NCBI GenBank assembly: GCA_017507005.1
Contig: JAFWBT010000007.1
Location: forward strand, 1 to 64,000
Reading direction: 5' to 3'
DNA: 64,000 nucleotides
Source of the DNA: Clostridia bacterium
GTDB lineage: Bacteria; Bacillota; Clostridia; Christensenellales; Borkfalkiaceae
This document shows positions 31,577 through 40,620 of this stretch, in pieces; the stretch's first letter is position 1; each line of letters begins with the position of its first letter. Below the pieces are notes generated by a model, which was not told the origin of the DNA, did no database searches, and saw only the letters and a list, made by a program, of their open reading frames with translations. The position numbers were made by a program, and so were the translations under genes.

Positions 31577-33073
31577 ATGAATTTTCGCGTAATAAAACGT
31601 ACGATAGGCTGGATATTGCTCTTCGAAGCGCTGTTTTTTATCGTTCCTGCGATTACGGCGCTCGTTTATAACGAAGAGGAAATATTCGATTTTCTTGCCG
31701 CAATGCTCTTGTGTGTTATGGTGGGTGCGCTGTGCTTAATCGGCAGACCGAAAAACACCTCCATTTACGCCAAAGAGGGCTTTGTTATCGTGGCGCTTAG
31801 CTGGATTGTTATGAGTATTTTCGGCGCGTTGCCGTTTTGGTTTTCAAGGTCGATACCCTCGTATATCGACGCGCTGTTTGAAACGGTGTCGGGCTTTACG
31901 ACGACGGGTGCGACCATCGTGCCTACGGGAGAACAAGTGGCGGCGTTGCCTCGTTCTATTCTTATCTGGCGTAGCTTCACCCATTGGATTGGTGGCATGG
32001 GTGTATTGGTGTTCATTATGGCGTTCTTGCCTCTTAGCGGTGCGCGTAATATGCATATCATGAAAGCGGAAAGCCCTGGCCCGACAGTGAGTAAACTTGT
32101 GCCAAAAGTGCGGACGACAGCAATGATTTTATACGTCATTTACGCCGTATTGACTTTGTTGCAGGTTATTTTCTTGATTTGCGGCGGTATGCCGTTGTTC
32201 GATTCTATCAATACGGCGTTTGCAACGGCGGGGACGGGCGGTTTTTCAATTAAAGCGGACGGCTTTAACGGCTATTCGACCTATTTGCAAATCGTCGTCA
32301 CCGTGTTTATGCTCGTTTTCTCTATCAATTTCAACTCCTATTATATGCTGACGAAAGGGCGTTGGAAAGAAGCGCTGACGGCGGAAGTAAAGGCATTTTT
32401 GATTATGGTCGCTACGGCGATAGCGATTATTACGCTGAATTTGGTGGTGGCGGGTACGGTAAACGCGCTCGGCAACGCAATGTCCTTTGGCGAAGCGTTA
32501 AAACACGCGGCGTTCTCCGTTGCGTCTATCGTTTCGACGACGGGTTTTGTTACCGAAAACTTCGATTTTTGGCCGGTGACGGCGCAGATAATATTGGTAC
32601 TGTTGATGTTCGTCGGCGCGTGCGCGGGCAGTACGGGCGGCGGTGTTAAAGTATCGCGTGTGTTAGTTTTGGGCAAGAGTGCGTCGAACGAAATCGGTAA
32701 AATGTTGCATCCCAAGCAGGTGAAACACGTCACTATGGATGGGCGTGTGGTCGAGCCGGAAGTGGTGCGCTCCATTTGTGGCTATATGGTCGCATATGCG
32801 GTGATATTTATTTTATCGCTGTTGATTATTTCTATCGATTTAGGCAATCTGGATTACACGATTACGCACAACGGACAATTCACCACGGGCTTTACGTCCG
32901 TCGCGGCGACGTTGAATAACGTTGGCCCGGGGCTTGGTGTGGTCGGTCCGGCAGGCTCGTTTGCAGGGTATGCTTGGTGGTCGAAAATCGTGTTCGTTTT
33001 TGATATGTTGGTGGGAAGATTGGAAGTGTTCCCTATGCTTCTTTTGTTCGCGCCGACGACGTGGAAAAAATAA
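31577..33073 (+). CDS. trkH: Trk/Ktr-type potassium transporter membrane subunit
   Basis: TrkH forms the K+ path. The protein (498 aa from the ATG at 31577) has four pore repeats with selectivity-filter glycines: TVSGFTTTGATI, TAFATAGTGGFS, SIVSTTGFVTEN and NGQFTTGFTSVAATLNNVGPG. HWIGGMGVLVF and CAGSTGGGVKVSR are typical. GGTGA (31567-31571) is a ribosome site six bases before the ATG at 31577; the GTG at 31568 overlaps it and is rejected. It directly follows trkA. Confidence 0.94.
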   Translation: MNFRVIKRTIGWILLFEALFFIVPAITALVYNEEEIFDFLAAMLLCVMVGALCLIGRPKNTSIYAKEGFVIVALSWIVMSIFGALPFWFSRSIPSYIDALFETVSGFTTTGATIVPTGEQVAALPRSILIWRSFTHWIGGMGVLVFIMAFLPLSGARNMHIMKAESPGPTVSKLVPKVRTTAMILYVIYAVLTLLQVIFLICGGMPLFDSINTAFATAGTGGFSIKADGFNGYSTYLQIVVTVFMLVFSINFNSYYMLTKGRWKEALTAEVKAFLIMVATAIAIITLNLVVAGTVNALGNAMSFGEALKHAAFSVASIVSTTGFVTENFDFWPVTAQIILVLLMFVGACAGSTGGGVKVSRVLVLGKSASNEIGKMLHPKQVKHVTMDGRVVEPEVVRSICGYMVAYAVIFILSLLIISIDLGNLDYTITHNGQFTTGFTSVAATLNNVGPGLGVVGPAGSFAGYAWWSKIVFVFDMLVGRLEVFPMLLLFAPTTWKK

Positions 33074-33081
33074 GCAAAATT

Positions 33082-33113
33082 GCGTTCAACGCGTACACGG
33101 TATGCCCGTTTTT
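33082..33113 (-). repeat. Dispersed repeat copy 12 (CCGTGTA class)
   Basis: On the minus strand it reads GGGCATACCGTGTACGCGTT then GAACGCA. Its 24 bases CGCGTACAC...CCGTTTTT (plus strand, 33091-33114) are identical to those at copy 16 (53372-53395). Confidence 0.75.
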
Positions 33114-33158
33114 AAGAAAATATAGTAACAATTAGCATAAAATGAGGTGCTAAACGAT

Positions 33159-35750
33159 ATGGAAACTATGCAAAAGAGATACGTATTGAAATATTTCACA
33201 CCTACGGAGAATAGCGACGAGGGCTGGGAGAAATATTCCCTGCCGCTTGGCAACGGCTATTTCGGCGCGAGCGTGTTCGGTAGAACGGACGTAGAGCGTA
33301 TACAGTTCGCTACGAATACGTTTGCGAACGTTAAATTGAATGGCGGCGTTTCTAATTTTGCGGAAATCCATATTGGGCTTTCGCACGAGAACGTGCAAGG
33401 CTATGAAAGGGGCTTAGAGCTTAGCGGCGGTTACGCCTACACCCGTTACAAGACGAGCGATAACGCGTGGGAAAGCCGCGCCTTTTTATCCTATCCCGAC
33501 AGAGTGTTTGCGTATCGTATTAAGTCTTTGAACAAGGCGGATTTCGACGTGCGGCTCGTGATACCGTTTTTGGGCAGTCGCCCGATAGAAGAAGGCGGAC
33601 GCACGGGCGAAGTTACCGTTTTTGAGAACAGCCTAGTAATGCGCGGAACGTTGCCTGCGAGAGAGCTGATATACGAGGGCAAGCTTGTCGTGGTATCGAA
33701 CGGCGAAACGCTGCAAAAGGGCGAGGGCTTGCGTGTAAACGGCGCAACGGAAACAACGCTGTATTTCGTGGCGGGCACTTCGTACGAATTGACGGAAGAG
33801 GTCTTTTTGGACGGCTATCATAAGGCGCTGGGCAAAGATCCGCACGAAACGATTGAAAAAGATATGCAAAAAGCTTTGGCTTTGGGCTACGAGCGTTTGT
33901 TTGCAAGGCATCAAGAGGATTATTTAAGGCTGATGTCGCGCGTGGAATTCGACCTTGGCGGCGCAGAGGACGAGCGGAGTACGGAGGCGCTGTTAAAGAG
34001 CAATCAAGAGGGGAATTTCGAGCCGTATTTGGAAGAATTGTATTATCAATACGGCAGGTATTTGTTGGTGTCGTCCTCGCGAAAGGGTACGACGCCTGCG
34101 TCCTTGCAGGGCGTTTGGAACGTGCACGATAAATCCCCTTGGGGCAGCGGTTTTTGGCACAATATCAACGTGCAAATGAACTATTGGCCGGCGTTTAATA
34201 CGAACCTCGCGGAAACGTTTAGCGCGTACGCAGAGTATAACGCGGCGTTCCGTAAACAGGCAGAGCGGCTCGCGTCCCAGTGGATACAAGAAAACGTACC
34301 CGAAAACTACGTAGAGGGGCAGGGCGAGTGCGGTTGGACGATAGGCACGATAGCCTATTGTTATGAAATCAGCAGTCCCAGCCTCCACTCAGGTCCAGGC
34401 ACGGGCGGCTTGACGAGCAAGCTGTTTTGGGATTATTACGATTATACGAGGGATAGAGAAATCTTGGAAAAAGTGACCTATCCTGCCATCCACGGTATGG
34501 CGAAATTTTTAACCAAGTGCGTGCGGGAGTACGACGGGGAGTATTTATCGGTATTTTCCGCTTCGCCCGAACAGATTATCGGTGGCGCTGGGGTGACGGG
34601 CAGACCGCAACCCTATTATCACACGATAGGTTGCGCGTTCGATCAGCAAATGCTGTACGAGAACGCCAAGGACGATTTGCAATGCGCGAAACTTCTCGGT
34701 GTAAACGACGACGTGACGGCGTTGGAAGAAAAACAGATTTCTGCGTATAGCCCCGTTTTGATGGGGTATAGCGGACAGATAAAGGAATTTCGCGAGGAGC
34801 ATTTTTACGGTGAGATAGGGGAGGCGAAACACCGCCATATTTCGCAGCTCGTTGCGCTCTCGCCCGGGACGCAAATCGGTGTTAGAACACCCGCTTGGCT
34901 GGATTCGGCGAAGAAAACGCTGGAAATGCGAGGGGACGAATCGACGGGCTGGGCTTTGGCGCACCGCTTGTGCGCGTGGGCGCGCGTGGGCGATGGCGAT
35001 CACGCGTATTTGTTGTTGCAAAATCTTTTAAAAATGCGTACGCATCCAAACCTTTGGGACGTGCATCCGCCGTTCCAAATCGACGGCAACTTCGGCGCGT
35101 TGAACGGTATGACGGAAATGCTTCTGCAAAGCCACGAAAATTGTATTCATCTCATACCTGCCCTGCCCGTTTCGTGGAAAAACGTCCGTTTTAAGGGCTT
35201 GAAAGCGCGTGGGAATTTCACGATTGCAGGCGAGGTGAAAGAGGGCGGTTTGACGCGCGTTCAGGTGTTTTCAGCCGTGGGCGGCGAGGCGCGTATTTGC
35301 TATAAAGGCGTGAAAAACGTCGTCGTGACGGACGAAAACGGTAAAAAAATAGCGGCGATTATAGAGGGCGATTTCTGCACGTTCGATACGGTGGCAGGGC
35401 AAACGTATACGCTCGTCGGCTTTGGCTGTAAAGCGAGTACGAAAAAGCCCGACGATTTTACGGCGAAGTATGAAGAAAACAGCATTGCGCTTGTTTGGAA
35501 AGGCTGTGGCGAGCGTTACGCCGTGTATCGCGCGGTGGACGACGACAGTGGGTATACGCTGCTTGGCTATACGAAAGAAAGCCGCTTTGAGGATACGGCG
35601 TTTAGCGCGCAAAAGAAAGGTCGTTTGACGTATAAAGTGACGGCTTTGAAAGGCGACGAGGAGAGCGAGGGTGCGCTCGCGTGGTTGCATCCTGCGGGGA
35701 AATGGGAAACGGAGCGCTATCCCTATCTTTTGCGACAGAACAATTTATGA
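33159..35750 (+). CDS. GH95-family alpha-L-fucosidase-like glycoside hydrolase
   Basis: This is an 863-residue GH95-type enzyme. It has the N-terminal LPLGNGYFGASVFG, the central catalytic-barrel motifs GFWHNINVQMNYWPAFNTNL (about 333-352) and RHISQLVALSPG, and DESTGWALAHRLCAWAR and WDVHPPFQIDGNFG (about 643-656). Family members cleave alpha-1,2-L-fucose or L-galactose from glycans. There is no signal peptide, so it should work inside the cell on imported oligosaccharides. The last 100 residues look like an added beta-sandwich (fibronectin-like) domain. GAGGTG is nine bases before the ATG at 33159. fucI lies 8 kb downstream. Confidence 0.88.
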   Translation: METMQKRYVLKYFTPTENSDEGWEKYSLPLGNGYFGASVFGRTDVERIQFATNTFANVKLNGGVSNFAEIHIGLSHENVQGYERGLELSGGYAYTRYKTSDNAWESRAFLSYPDRVFAYRIKSLNKADFDVRLVIPFLGSRPIEEGGRTGEVTVFENSLVMRGTLPARELIYEGKLVVVSNGETLQKGEGLRVNGATETTLYFVAGTSYELTEEVFLDGYHKALGKDPHETIEKDMQKALALGYERLFARHQEDYLRLMSRVEFDLGGAEDERSTEALLKSNQEGNFEPYLEELYYQYGRYLLVSSSRKGTTPASLQGVWNVHDKSPWGSGFWHNINVQMNYWPAFNTNLAETFSAYAEYNAAFRKQAERLASQWIQENVPENYVEGQGECGWTIGTIAYCYEISSPSLHSGPGTGGLTSKLFWDYYDYTRDREILEKVTYPAIHGMAKFLTKCVREYDGEYLSVFSASPEQIIGGAGVTGRPQPYYHTIGCAFDQQMLYENAKDDLQCAKLLGVNDDVTALEEKQISAYSPVLMGYSGQIKEFREEHFYGEIGEAKHRHISQLVALSPGTQIGVRTPAWLDSAKKTLEMRGDESTGWALAHRLCAWARVGDGDHAYLLLQNLLKMRTHPNLWDVHPPFQIDGNFGALNGMTEMLLQSHENCIHLIPALPVSWKNVRFKGLKARGNFTIAGEVKEGGLTRVQVFSAVGGEARICYKGVKNVVVTDENGKKIAAIIEGDFCTFDTVAGQTYTLVGFGCKASTKKPDDFTAKYEENSIALVWKGCGERYAVYRAVDDDSGYTLLGYTKESRFEDTAFSAQKKGRLTYKVTALKGDEESEGALAWLHPAGKWETERYPYLLRQNNL

Positions 35751-35773
35751 GATAAATAACGAACGTAAAGACA

Positions 35774-35803
35774 AAAAGGCGGTGCTGTAAAACCGCCTTT
35801 TAT
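35774..35803 (+). terminator. Terminator of the GH95 gene
   Basis: AAAAGGCGGT / ACCGCCTTTT around an 8-base loop. Confidence 0.85.
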
Positions 35804-35857
35804 AGTGCGATTTTGCAAAAATTGCGAAAAATTTTTAAAAAAGATGAAGAAAAAGCG

Positions 35858-35886
35858 TTTACATTTTAGTGTAAGGCGTGTATAAT
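35858..35886 (+). promoter_or_regulatory. Sigma-A promoter of ssrA
   Basis: TTTACA (35858-35863), 17 bp, TATAAT (35881-35886), 24 bp before the tmRNA 5' end. Confidence 0.88.
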
Positions 35887-35910
35887 GATATAGCAAAACA
35901 CCTAAAAAAT

Positions 35911-36277
35911 GGGGGTGCACCGGATTCGATTGCCGGTGAGCGAAAGGATAAGCATACCGTAGACGGAGCGGCTACGATAAAACGTTCCACCTAAATTTAA
36001 ATGCAGATAGAAATGCAAATTACGCTCTTGCAGCGTAACTTCGTTTTATAACGAAACGTCGCGCCCGGTTTATCCGTCGGCTGGGGTCGTGGCGTCAATA
36101 AGACGGAACACTCTTGAAAAAATCGGAAGGTGTTTTTTTAAGAGTATTCAGCCTTCTGCGTTTTACACAGCGTGTTTACCCGCGGTGTAAGAGTAAGAAA
36201 TAATAGATAAACTAAGTATGTAGAAAGTTTTTTGGCAGCCGCGTAAGACGTGAGTTCGACTCTCACCACCTCCACCA
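35911..36277 (+). ncRNA. ssrA: Transfer-messenger RNA (tmRNA)
   Basis: tmRNA frees stalled ribosomes and adds a degradation tag. The 5' end GGGGGTG pairs with CACCTCC near the 3' end, which closes with the T-arm GAGTTCGACTCTC and CCA (36275-36277). The tag frame starts at the resume codon GCA (36003) and reads A-DRNANYALAA before TAA (36036-36038); the YALAA ending is the usual protease signal. The total is 367 bases. The 3' end is the target of the island that follows. Confidence 0.95.
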
Positions 36278-36279
36278 AT
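36266..36279 (+). other. Left attachment site (att) at the ssrA 3' end
   Basis: CCACCTCCACCAAT is the tmRNA 3' end plus two bases. The same 14 bp occur at 38850-38863. Confidence 0.85.
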
Positions 36280-36353
36280 CCAGCACACGTCACTAACCTT
36301 GATTTTTAAGGCATAGCGGCGTGTGTTTTGCTTTTGGAAAAACAAGAAAACAC

Positions 36354-36382
36354 TTGAATTTTTACGGGAATTGTAGTATAAT
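36354..36382 (+). promoter_or_regulatory. Sigma-A promoter of the island gene
   Basis: TTGAAT (36354-36359), 17 bp, TATAAT (36377-36382). Confidence 0.8.
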
Positions 36383-36412
36383 AATTAAAACAAATTGTGA
36401 AAGGAGAGCATT

Positions 36413-38125
36413 ATGGCGGAAAAGAAAGAAAAGCAATATGTGAGCGATAATGCTCGCCTTATGGCGGAATGGGATTTTACCAAAAATAACGCATCAATAG
36501 ACCTATGTAAATTAAGTGTTAATAGCAATATTTCAGCATGGTGGGTTTGTAATAAATGTGGGTATGAATTTTTTAGTAGCATTCGTTCACGAAAAAACGC
36601 AAAAGAATGTAAGAAATGTAGTCTAGTTTCTCGATCAAAGATATGGTTGAAAAAAAGAGGCTCTTTTGCTGATAAGCACCCTGAATTAGTAAAAGAATGG
36701 CATCCGTTAAAGAATGGAGATTTAAAACCGAATCAAATTCTTGTTGATTCACCGCAAAAGTTTTGGTGGATTTGTAGTAAGGGGCATGAATGGGAGGCAA
36801 CTCCCAACAATCGCAACTACGGGAAAGGTTGCCCGATTTGTGCTAATCAATCGGTTTGGGTTGGATATAACGATTTGGCAAGTCAAAACCCTAGTTTAGC
36901 GAAGCAATGGCACCCCTATCGAAATGGCAATATCCATCCATCAAATGTTATTGTAACATCAAACAAGAAAGCTTGGTGGATATGTAAAAATGCTCATGAA
37001 TGGGAAGCGGCGATTAGTGATCGTAGTCGGATGGGATTAGGTTGTCCATATTGTTCAAACCAAAAACTTCTCGAAGGTCACAACGATTTAGCATCAGTAA
37101 ATCCAAATCTTGCAAAAGAATGGCATCCTATTAAAAATGGCGATTTAACCCCCGATATGGTACAAGCTGGTTCAAATAGTAAGGCTTGGTGGATTTGTGA
37201 GAAAGGTCACGAATGGTATGCTCAAATATCTCATAGAAATAAGGGTGTTGGTTGTCCACACTGTGCTAAAGAGCTAAATACTAGTTTTCCAGAGCAAGCA
37301 ATATTTTACTATTTCAGCAAAATCACAAACGCTGAAAATCGATATCTTTTTGATGGAAATTATGAGATTGATATCTATCTACCTGAATATAAAATAGGCA
37401 TAGAATACGATGGTGTATATTTTCACAGCAAAGAGAGCGCGAAAGCAATAGAACATAAGAAAGAAAAAGCATTGCAAGATGTTGGAATAACCTTAATACG
37501 AGTCAAAGAAACAGAAACCTTAAATAATTCCACGGACACGGAATATATTTTCTACTATTTGTATTCGTCTAATGCTAAACATCTTGAACCGGTTATTCAC
37601 CGTTTGCTTAACAAAGTTAGTGAAATTACAGGGCAGAAAATTCACATAGATGTTGATATTGAACGCGATAGATCGAATATATATGAACTGTATGTGGAAA
37701 GAGAAAAACAAAGGAGTTTGCTTGCGCTAAAGCCTACACTTGCAGTCGAATGGCATCCCACTAAAAATGGACGATTAAAGCCGGATATGGTATCATTATA
37801 TTCAAACAAAATTGTATGGTGGCAATGTAAACATGGCCATGAGTGGCAGGCTTCGGTGTGTAACCGTAGTAATGGTAATGGATGTGCGATTTGTTCCAAT
37901 AAGAAGGTGTTAAGAGGCTTCAATGATCTTCAAACAAGATATCCAGAGATTGCTGTACAATGGCATCCAACTAAAAATGAAGGTAAAATGCCAACAGATG
38001 TCTTTCCATTTTCCAATAAAAAAGCTTGGTGGATTTGCGAAAAAGGTCACGAATGGCAAGCAGCAATTAATAGTCGTTGCAATGGAAATGGATGTCCTTA
38101 TTGCTCAGGTCGCAAAAAATCTTAA
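36413..38125 (+). CDS. Six-repeat zinc-ribbon (DUF4379-like) protein with Vsr-type nuclease domain
   Basis: This 570-residue protein has six treble-clef zinc units of about 60 residues, each with an EWHP.KNG start, a WWICxxGHEW core and a CPxC end: near 13-69, 90-143, 160-214, 230-284, 440-494 and 510-564. Between units four and five lies a Vsr/PD-(D/E)XK-like nuclease domain (about 291-395), with FPEQ (Glu294), YEIDIYLP (Asp320) and IGIEYDGVYFH (Glu331, Asp333) as likely catalytic residues. The repeats probably bind nucleic acid. AAAGGAGAG precedes the ATG. Low GC and island setting show transfer. A defence or DNA-processing role is inference. Confidence 0.85.
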   Translation: MAEKKEKQYVSDNARLMAEWDFTKNNASIDLCKLSVNSNISAWWVCNKCGYEFFSSIRSRKNAKECKKCSLVSRSKIWLKKRGSFADKHPELVKEWHPLKNGDLKPNQILVDSPQKFWWICSKGHEWEATPNNRNYGKGCPICANQSVWVGYNDLASQNPSLAKQWHPYRNGNIHPSNVIVTSNKKAWWICKNAHEWEAAISDRSRMGLGCPYCSNQKLLEGHNDLASVNPNLAKEWHPIKNGDLTPDMVQAGSNSKAWWICEKGHEWYAQISHRNKGVGCPHCAKELNTSFPEQAIFYYFSKITNAENRYLFDGNYEIDIYLPEYKIGIEYDGVYFHSKESAKAIEHKKEKALQDVGITLIRVKETETLNNSTDTEYIFYYLYSSNAKHLEPVIHRLLNKVSEITGQKIHIDVDIERDRSNIYELYVEREKQRSLLALKPTLAVEWHPTKNGRLKPDMVSLYSNKIVWWQCKHGHEWQASVCNRSNGNGCAICSNKKVLRGFNDLQTRYPEIAVQWHPTKNEGKMPTDVFPFSNKKAWWICEKGHEWQAAINSRCNGNGCPYCSGRKKS

Positions 38126-38194
38126 ACGCATTAAAAATTATTGCAAAATATATAAATAGAAACAATGGCTTGATGAAATTTAAAGGTGAACTAT

Positions 38195-38671
38195 ATGTGT
38201 AATTGTATTAAAAGTGTAGCGACGTCAGATGTTTTTTGCTCGGTTATTAGCGGAGTACTCGTATTTTGTATTTCTCAAATTATTTTAGAAATTATTATAA
38301 AGCCAAAGATAGCTTATAGAAACTTAAAAAATAGAATATCAACCGCTTGTATTTATTATGCTGATGTTATAACGAATCCATTTTTGGTTGAACAAGAAAA
38401 GACTAAAGAGCAATTTGACTGGTTTCAAAATTCAAAATATAATGAAGCATCTAATGAATTGCGACAATTAGCAAGCGAGATAGGTGCTTACTCCCTTAAG
38501 AAAAAAGAAGCCAAAGAGATTGGTGATTTGCTTATGTTGCTTTCAAATACTATGTGGTATTACAGCAATAGTTCGCATGATGGTAGTGATAATTGGGAGA
38601 ATTTAGAGCGATTAAAGCAATTTTTACAGAGAAAACATCGGAAACAGCAAGACAAAAACAAGACACGCTAA
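38195..38671 (+). CDS. Hypothetical membrane-anchored helical protein of the island
   Basis: I do not recognise this 158-residue protein. It has one N-terminal membrane segment (about 12-34, FCSVISGVLVFCISQIILEIII) and a helical cytoplasmic part rich in Lys, Glu and Asn, ending in a very basic tail (RKHRKQQDKNKTR). AAAGGTGA lies five bases before the ATG; a GTG nine bases earlier is inside that ribosome site. It follows the zinc-ribbon gene by 69 bp and shares its AT-rich base use. It could be the partner of that protein, for example a membrane effector or immunity protein; no direct evidence. Confidence 0.7.
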   Translation: MCNCIKSVATSDVFCSVISGVLVFCISQIILEIIIKPKIAYRNLKNRISTACIYYADVITNPFLVEQEKTKEQFDWFQNSKYNEASNELRQLASEIGAYSLKKKEAKEIGDLLMLLSNTMWYYSNSSHDGSDNWENLERLKQFLQRKHRKQQDKNKTR

Positions 38672-38849
38672 ATCTATTTTTACTCCTATGAATTTTACTT
38701 GTGACTTTCGGTGACGTGGGTACGAAATTAAACACCCATAAGTCGTTCAAGAAAGGATAAAAAACCACGCAAAAACCCCGAAAATAGGCAAAAATCGGGT
38801 AAAATCATGGGTTTTGATAGTGGGTGAACTGTGCTGATTACGCGACCTT

Positions 38850-38863
38850 CCACCTCCACCAAT
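38850..38863 (+). other. Right attachment site (att)
   Basis: CCACCTCCACCAAT repeats the ssrA 3' end exactly. Confidence 0.85.
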
Positions 38864-38870
38864 AAAAATA

Positions 38871-38897
38871 AAACCGTCCCTTTGGACGGTTTTTTTA
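38871..38897 (+). terminator. Original ssrA terminator, now displaced
   Basis: AAACCGTCC / GGACGGTTT with loop CTTT and a T run; A-rich on the left, so it may also stop minus-strand transcription. Confidence 0.85.
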
Positions 38898-39045
38898 TAG
38901 ATATTACAAACTCGCAGAGTAAGGATAGCGTTACATTTTTTAGTGAGATGAATTGATACGTCTTCCCTTTTTCTTTTCATAAAATCCTACGTCTTTATTA
39001 AAGAATATTGATGGTTATTCGTGATATATTACTTTTTTCTGTGTT

Positions 39046-40362
39046 TTAGTCTTTGTCAATGCCGAGTTCTAAACCCTCGTACATATAATCGTTCCATTTG
39101 AAATTCTTATAGAAATTCACGTGATAACGGTGCATTTCTTCCACCAACAAACAGAATTTACCCACCGTTTGATGTTTCGGGAAAATATCAAAATATTCGC
39201 CCTTGTAATAGAAATTGAAATAGCTGGAATCTACCTCGGTAATAAACGTATACAGCTGTTTATAGCCCATCGTAAATTCAAACGGTTCGCCGTGGCGCGT
39301 GCCTTTATAATGCAAGCCCTGATGGTCAAGACGAATTTTCCCTTCGCCTACGATAAAGCTCGTTTTGTTCTTCCCGACCAGTTTATATTCGTCCAAATTC
39401 CCGATTTGGCAATCGTCCTCGAAATAATAATCGGGGTTTTCACGGATTTCTTTAATGATATCCATACGCTGCTGTTCCACCCACTCAAACGGTGACGCAG
39501 GAATCACCGCGCCCTCGTAGGGGTGGAATTGATAATAATCGTCCATCGTCGCGCCGTTGCCGCAATGTAAGCAGGTGATTTTATCGCCCTCGCCTTTCAT
39601 TGTGAATTCTTTGCCGCACTTCGGGCATTTATAACAAAAATCTTCCAAGCGGTGGCAAATTCTGCCGTGCGTTTTCCATTTGATTTTCTTTTCAGCGTTC
39701 CACGCATATTCGTTGCGTCTAAATTTCTCGTTGATGATGTCGTCCATTTCTTCCACGGACAGTCTTTCGATATCTTCCTTGGAAAAGAGCAGGGACATCG
39801 TTGCGTACGTTTCCCCAAACCGTTCGTCTAAACAAACCTTCGTGTTTTGCAAATATTGTCCTTCCAAATAACACAAATACACAGGCGCTTTGAAATGCTT
39901 GAACATCTTGCTCGTCCCGGGCACGATAGGTTTGTTTCCGCCGTAGTCGCTCGCCAGCCCCTCGGGCGCGAACGTAACGCAGCCGCCTTTTTTGATTACT
40001 TCGCCAACGGCGCGAATTGACAACTTGTCAGGGGCGTAGTTCTTTTTAGGAATAACCTTATTCAGTCCGAAAATGAACGAGAATTTTTTACGGTAAAACT
40101 CGCTGCAACCAGCCATCATATTGGTGACTCTGGGATAGCAAGCGCCGCTAACGTACATATGGTCGATACGGGACAAATGATTAAAAATAACAAAACAAGG
40201 TCCGTCGCAATCGTTCACGTCGTCGATAATGTTAAACTTCGGTTTATATTTACGGCCGACAATGTCAAGCATAATCGTCTTATAAATAAACGCGATAAAT
40301 TTAGGTGCGGGGCGATACTTTCTCTTGGAAAGTTTTCTTGCAATCGTCAATTTTTCTTTCAT
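39046..40362 (-). CDS. PlsC-like acyltransferase with zinc ribbon and C-terminal extension
   Basis: This 438-residue protein has an N-terminal acyltransferase domain with the HX4D motif NHLSRIDHMY (about 61-70) and the FAPEG glycerol-phosphate motif (about 131-135). Unlike simple 240-residue PlsC enzymes it continues with a zinc-ribbon CPKCGKEF...CLHCG (about 245-268) and a C-terminal domain of unknown role. It probably acylates a lysophospholipid or another glycerolipid at the membrane. A good ribosome site (AAAGGAAAC) precedes the ATG. It lies just outside the island and has normal base use. Confidence 0.82.
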   Translation of the reverse strand: MKEKLTIARKLSKRKYRPAPKFIAFIYKTIMLDIVGRKYKPKFNIIDDVNDCDGPCFVIFNHLSRIDHMYVSGACYPRVTNMMAGCSEFYRKKFSFIFGLNKVIPKKNYAPDKLSIRAVGEVIKKGGCVTFAPEGLASDYGGNKPIVPGTSKMFKHFKAPVYLCYLEGQYLQNTKVCLDERFGETYATMSLLFSKEDIERLSVEEMDDIINEKFRRNEYAWNAEKKIKWKTHGRICHRLEDFCYKCPKCGKEFTMKGEGDKITCLHCGNGATMDDYYQFHPYEGAVIPASPFEWVEQQRMDIIKEIRENPDYYFEDDCQIGNLDEYKLVGKNKTSFIVGEGKIRLDHQGLHYKGTRHGEPFEFTMGYKQLYTFITEVDSSYFNFYYKGEYFDIFPKHQTVGKFCLLVEEMHRYHVNFYKNFKWNDYMYEGLELGIDKD

Positions 40363-40395
40363 AAGGTGTTTCCTTTGTGAGTGGATTGTATGTAT

Positions 40396-40424
40396 AGTTT
40401 ACCATATTCAGTAAAGAAAATCAA
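40396..40424 (-). promoter_or_regulatory. Sigma-A promoter of the acyltransferase gene
   Basis: On the minus strand TTGATT (40419-40424), 17 bp, TAAACT (40396-40401). Confidence 0.75.
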
Positions 40425-40546
40425 CACTATCAGTGTAAAATGAGTAAAAATAAACATAAAAACCTTTTTTAGACAATCTACGCGTTTTTTGATAGGGAGT
40501 TTTAAGAGAAATAGGTTTGCAAGGGGAGTATTTTGCAAAACGGGGG

Positions 40547-40575
40547 TTGACATTTTCATGAAAAACGAATATAAT
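40547..40575 (+). promoter_or_regulatory. Sigma-A promoter of the ZIP transporter gene
   Basis: TTGACA (40547-40552), 17 bp, TATAAT (40570-40575). GAAAATGATTAGCAAC just downstream (40585-40600) resembles half of a Fur/Zur-type operator, but the match is weak. Confidence 0.82.
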
Positions 40576-40620
40576 TAAAAAAAACGAAAATGATTAGCAA
40601 CAAAAAAGGAACGTGTTTTT

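Larger units (their letters stand above)
36280..38863 (+). mobile_element. Small integrated island at ssrA, no recombinase gene
   Basis: The 2.6 kb between the two 14 bp copies is clearly more AT-rich than its neighbours and carries two genes. The native ssrA terminator (38871-38897) lies just beyond the right copy, as expected if an element inserted at the tmRNA 3' end and rebuilt it. No integrase, excisionase or replication gene is seen, so this is a remnant or an element mobilised by a helper. The left end has an inverted pair AGCACACG / CGTGTGT (36290-36328). Confidence 0.8.
38672..39045 (+). other. Gene-free gap at the right island end
   Basis: It holds the non-coding right end of the island, the right att copy and the ssrA terminator. 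Beyond 38900 I see no feature apart from the 3' side of the acyltransferase gene. Confidence 0.6.
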
